Shown here: piece by piece, positions 6,821-8,268 of the stretch
Position numbering within the stretch: the stretch's first letter is position 1
Layout of the letters: each line of letters begins with the position of its first letter
Assembly (NCBI GenBank): GCA_964637725.1
Contig: CAZWXH010000081.1
Span: 1-8,268 of the forward strand
Direction: 5' to 3'
DNA length: 8,268 bases
Origin: CAZWXH01 sp964637725
GTDB lineage: Bacteria; Bacillota_I; Bacilli_A; Erysipelotrichales; Coprobacillaceae
Notes under the pieces: model-generated
Databases searched by the model: none
Told to the model about the DNA's origin: nothing
The model's input: the letters and a program-made list of their open reading frames with translations, nothing else
Translations under genes and position numbers: made by a program

Positions 6821-6850
6821 AAAAGCATCGGAGTTAATTCCGATGCTTTT
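6821..6850. terminator. bidirectional terminator between convergent genes
   Basis: AAAAGCATCGGA (6821-6832) and TCCGATGCTTTT (6839-6850) form a perfect 12-bp stem with a 6-base loop. The stem ends in T-runs on both strands. It starts directly after the dnaB stop codon and its last base is the outer base of the stop codon of the minus-strand gene, so one hairpin ends both convergent transcripts. Confidence 0.92.
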
Positions 6851-7236
6851 TATGTCTTTCTATCGAATGCCTGACGACATGATGGGCATGTCACTGTAAT
6901 TTCACCTTTGCCTTTAGGGACTCTTAAGAATTGATGACAGTGCGGACATTTAAAATACTTATGAGTTTTTCTATAACGCCACTTATTAACTTGGCGGACT
7001 AAAGGTCTTTTTATAATGTTATATCTTTTTAAATACCATGCATTCTCTTGTCTACGTTTTTCATATTGTTTAGAAAACATACGATAAAGACTATATATAA
7101 TGATAGCGGAACATATAAATACAAGGGGTGTATAAAAGAAAGAAAGGACAACAAGGATTAAGTATAAAAAAAACAAAAAGTTTCCAAATTGATCAATACC
7201 ATATCTTCCATACATAAAGTTTCTTAACCATTTCAT
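6850..7236 (-). CDS. small membrane protein with a C-terminal zinc ribbon (function unknown)
   Basis: A 128-residue protein that I do not recognise as a named family. The N-terminus carries a compact basic/aromatic segment, WLRNFMYGRYGIDQFG (3-18). Two closely spaced hydrophobic helices follow (about 18-34 and 36-53), then a strongly basic stretch (about 56-95, rich in R, K, Y and W). The end holds a zinc ribbon made of CPHC (97-100) and CPSC (117-120) separated by 16 residues. The ribbon and basic stretch would face the cytoplasm and could bind nucleic acid or protein. The start at 7236 is preferred because AGGTGAT (7241-7247) lies just before it. A start 11 codons further upstream (7269) would overlap the TATAAT promoter element. 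It is transcribed divergently from tdk and convergently with dnaB, so it stands alone. Membrane anchoring and zinc binding are visible; any role is open. Confidence 0.75.
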   Translation of the reverse strand: MKWLRNFMYGRYGIDQFGNFLFFLYLILVVLSFFYTPLVFICSAIIIYSLYRMFSKQYEKRRQENAWYLKRYNIIKRPLVRQVNKWRYRKTHKYFKCPHCHQFLRVPKGKGEITVTCPSCRQAFDRKT

Positions 7237-7254
7237 TTTTATCACCTGCTTAAT

Positions 7255-7260
7255 ATTATA
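7255..7260 (-). promoter_or_regulatory. -10 element of the zinc-ribbon membrane protein gene
   Basis: The minus strand carries a perfect TATAAT, 18 bases upstream of the chosen start codon. No good -35 hexamer is found at the standard distance. The box lies inside the longer reading frame that begins at 7269, which argues against that longer start. Confidence 0.45.
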
Positions 7261-7282
7261 ATACAACATTATGAATGAAATA

Positions 7283-7313
7283 TGTACAAATTAATGTAGT
7301 TTTATAGTATAAT
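7283..7313 (+). promoter_or_regulatory. candidate promoter of tdk
   Basis: A perfect TATAAT lies at 7308-7313, about 26 bases ahead of the tdk start. The best -35 candidate is TGTACA (7283-7288, 4/6 match), but the spacing of 19 bases is long. The -10 element is convincing and the -35 is not. The leader would be short (about 20 bases) and carry only the ribosome binding site. Confidence 0.55.
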
Positions 7314-7338
7314 ATAAAACAATGGAGGATGAAAGTGT

Positions 7339-7929
7339 ATGTATAATCAATACCGTGAAGGATGGCTAGAAGTAATATGTGGATGTATGTTTGCTGGAAA
7401 AACAGAAGAACTTATTAGACGTATTAATGTGTTATCTTTTGCTAGAAAAAATATTATAGTCTTTAAACCCAAAATAGATAATCGTTATTCGGAAACCGAA
7501 ATTGTATCTCATGCTGGAACTTCTGTTCCATGTATTGATGTATCGAATTCAAAGGAAATATTAAATTACATAAAACCAGATACGGAAGTTGTTGCAATTG
7601 ATGAAGTTCAATTCTTTGATAAAGATATCGTAGATGTTTGTGAGTATTTAGCAGATAAGGGACTTCGTGTCATGGTTGCTGGATTAGATAAAGATTTTAG
7701 AGGTGAACCTTTTGGGGTATTGCCTGAATTATTAACTCGTGCTGAATTTGTAACGAAATTGACTGCTGTTTGTGCTAAATGTGGTGCACCTGCAACACGA
7801 ACTCAAAGATTGGTGGATGGAAAACCAGCTGACTTTGATGATCCAATTGTCTTAGTAGGAGCAGTAGAACATTATGAACCAAGATGTAGGCATTGTCATG
7901 AAATTTCTAATAAACCGCATAAATTTTAA
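7339..7929 (+). CDS. tdk: thymidine kinase (type II)
   Basis: A 196-residue cytoplasmic enzyme that phosphorylates thymidine with ATP to dTMP in the salvage pathway. The P-loop is GCMFAGKTEEL (15-25); relatives usually read GSMFSGKT or GPMFSGKS, so two small side chains differ, but G20, K21 and T22 are kept. IDEVQFF (87-93) supplies the Walker B aspartate D88 and the catalytic base E89. LDKDFRGEPF (116-125) is the conserved substrate-site segment. The structural zinc is held by C145 and C148 (CAKC) and C183 and C186 (CRHC). VGAVEHYEPRC (173-183) is the lasso region near the thymidine. Length is normal. GGAGG lies 10 bases before the ATG. The gene has its own promoter, is divergent from the zinc-ribbon gene, and is followed by a long non-coding region. 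Confidence 0.97.
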   Translation: MYNQYREGWLEVICGCMFAGKTEELIRRINVLSFARKNIIVFKPKIDNRYSETEIVSHAGTSVPCIDVSNSKEILNYIKPDTEVVAIDEVQFFDKDIVDVCEYLADKGLRVMVAGLDKDFRGEPFGVLPELLTRAEFVTKLTAVCAKCGAPATRTQRLVDGKPADFDDPIVLVGAVEHYEPRCRHCHEISNKPHKF

Positions 7930-7952
7930 AAGTTCATTTTCAAGACATATTC

Positions 7953-8013
7953 ATAGATTATATTAATATTGTCGAAAGACAAATACGATAGTATTGATTC
8001 CCCTCAAATCTAT
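7953..8013 (+). ncRNA. candidate structured 3' region or small RNA after tdk
   Basis: The stretch can form a rod. ATAGATT (7953-7959) pairs with AATCTAT (8007-8013). ATTAATATT (7962-7970) pairs with AGTATTGAT (7990-7998), with two G-U pairs. GTC (7971-7973) and GAC (7978-7980) close a GAAA tetraloop. TCCCCTCA (7999-8006) is left as an unpaired C-rich internal loop. It is followed by the terminator at 8027-8063. It may be the 3' untranslated region of tdk or a processed small RNA. The helices are AT-rich and could be chance; no promoter of its own is clear. Confidence 0.3.
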
Positions 8014-8026
8014 CATATATCCCTAA

Positions 8027-8063
8027 GAAGGAGATGTTTCCCCAAAACATCTCCTTCACTTTT
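8027..8063 (+). terminator. Rho-independent terminator downstream of tdk
   Basis: A perfect 13-bp stem, GAAGGAGATGTTT (8027-8039) with AAACATCTCCTTC (8045-8057), closes a CCCCA loop. Only four T (8060-8063) follow, a weak tract after a very stable stem. It lies about 100 bases after the tdk stop. The 5' arm contains AAGGAG, a Shine-Dalgarno-like sequence, but it is buried in the stem and no gene follows it. Confidence 0.75.
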
Positions 8064-8120
8064 AATAAAAAGAAGATTATATTCACAACAATTACAAATC
8101 TTGTTCATATATAATTCATA

Positions 8121-8149
8121 TTGACAAGTTATATTATGTATGTAATAAG
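8121..8149 (+). promoter_or_regulatory. candidate promoter of a very short transcript
   Basis: A perfect TTGACA (8121-8126) is followed after 17 bases by AATAAG (8144-8149, 4/6 match), preceded by TGT (8141-8143), an extended -10 TGn. The start near 8156 would give a transcript of about 60 bases ending at the terminator at 8187-8215. AATTCATA occurs directly before the -35 (8113-8120) and again directly after the -10 (8151-8158), which could be operator sites. Confidence 0.4.
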
Positions 8150-8183
8150 AAATTCATAAATAACTCCCTTAAAATATGAATTT
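8150..8183. repeat. 9-bp perfect inverted repeat with C-rich loop
   Basis: AAATTCATA (8150-8158) and TATGAATTT (8175-8183) are exact reverse complements around a 16-base loop holding ACTCCCTT. In RNA the loop would expose a UCCC motif, common in regulatory RNAs of Gram-positive bacteria. However, a start site near 8156 would remove most of the left arm, so the repeat may instead be a protein-binding site in DNA or belong to a longer transcript. Confidence 0.5.
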
Positions 8184-8186
8184 AAA

Positions 8187-8215
8187 GAATCGAAAGTCAT
8201 TTCGGTTCTTTTTTT
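8187..8215 (+). terminator. Rho-independent terminator directly before the intron
   Basis: A 10-bp stem, AGAATCGAAA with TTTCGGTTCT (one G-U pair) and a GTCA loop, is followed by a run of T reaching 8215. No protein gene lies between it and the previous terminator, so it must end a short RNA or a read-through transcript, or simply be a relic. Class IIC group II introns favour exactly such hairpins as insertion sites. Confidence 0.85.
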
Positions 8216-8216
8216 G

Positions 8217-8268
8217 GTATGACGGGCATGTCATACATCTAGGGTGAAAGTCCCTCGTGAGCGTAGTT
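8217..8268 (+). mobile_element. 5' end of a group II intron, probably class IIC (cut by the window edge)
   Basis: The sequence starting at 8217 (GTATGACGGGCATG) resembles the 5' end of class IIC introns such as the Bacillus halodurans B.h.I1 type as I remember it (GTGTGCCCGGCATG), about 11 of 14 positions. It is followed by CTAGGGTGAAAGTCCC (8239-8254), the typical domain I hairpin AGGG/CCCT. TATGAC (8218-8223) and GTCATA (8230-8235) pair around GGGCAT. The position fits: the element begins directly after the T-tract of a Rho-independent terminator. The catalytic domains and any reverse transcriptase/maturase would lie to the right, outside the window. The exact boundary could be 8216 or 8217. 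Confidence 0.7.

Noticed and set aside
7237..7269. Upstream ATG extending the zinc-ribbon protein by 11 residues
   Set aside because: The extension covers the TATAAT element and has no binding site, whereas AGGTGAT precedes the ATG at 7236.
8034..8114. Short reading frame of 26 codons starting at the ATG in the tdk terminator stem
   Set aside because: The Shine-Dalgarno-like AAGGAG touches the ATG with no spacer, and both are locked in a 13-bp stem.
7949..8181. Several copies of ATTCATA/TATGAAT as a dispersed operator family
   Set aside because: The same 7-base word also occurs inside rpsF, in gdpP and upstream of tdk, so it is frequent in this AT-rich DNA; only the copies flanking the 8121-8149 promoter were kept as candidates.
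8177..8247. Short reading frame of 23 codons running through the last terminator
   Set aside because: It crosses the hairpin, the T-tract and the intron boundary, and has no ribosome binding site.
1..8268. CRISPR arrays, tRNA or rRNA genes, defence systems
   Set aside because: No regularly spaced repeats, no tRNA-like T-loop/acceptor pattern and no proteins of defence families are seen.

Overview
The window comes from a low-GC Gram-positive bacterium (Bacillota). The gene order rpsF-ssb-rpsR-DUF2232(yybS)-gdpP-rplI-dnaB is the conserved Firmicutes replication/ribosome block, often found near the chromosomal origin. Shine-Dalgarno sites are strong (AAGGAGG type), codon use is AT-rich, and the terminators are short hairpins with T-tracts. 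The protein style and the replacement of the Bacillus downstream genes by a zinc-ribbon membrane protein and tdk suggest an Erysipelotrichia-like gut Firmicute. That placement is inference only.

Layout. 1-150: no protein gene; a promoter-like sequence, a compact foldable stretch with pseudoknot potential, and a terminator that works in both directions. 154-762 (-): a membrane-anchored zinc amidase of the Amidase_2 family. 763-993: divergent promoter region, with an extended -10 promoter and a 5' leader hairpin ahead of rpsF. 994-2002 (+): rpsF-ssb-rpsR, closed by a hairpin terminator at 2014-2039. 2062-6820 (+): a second unit with its own extended -10 promoter, made of the DUF2232 membrane protein, gdpP (c-di-AMP phosphodiesterase), rplI and dnaB, packed with gaps of 12 bases or a 1-base overlap. 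6821-6850: a 12-bp hairpin shared by two convergent genes. 6850-7236 (-): a small membrane protein with a C-terminal zinc ribbon. 7339-7929 (+): tdk. 7930-8216: a non-coding stretch with two or three structured elements, including two terminators. 8217-8268: the first bases of a group II intron, most likely of class IIC, placed directly after a terminator T-tract; the rest lies outside the window.

How the genes work together. S6 and S18 are ribosomal neighbours, and SSB, DnaB and L9 belong to the replication and translation machinery. GdpP sets the c-di-AMP level and so affects potassium and cell-wall homeostasis. Thymidine kinase salvages thymidine for DNA synthesis. The protein genes are core chromosome and mostly ordinary. 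The less ordinary material is non-coding: the structured left edge, the rpsF leader, the 3' region of tdk with its C-rich loops, and the intron boundary.
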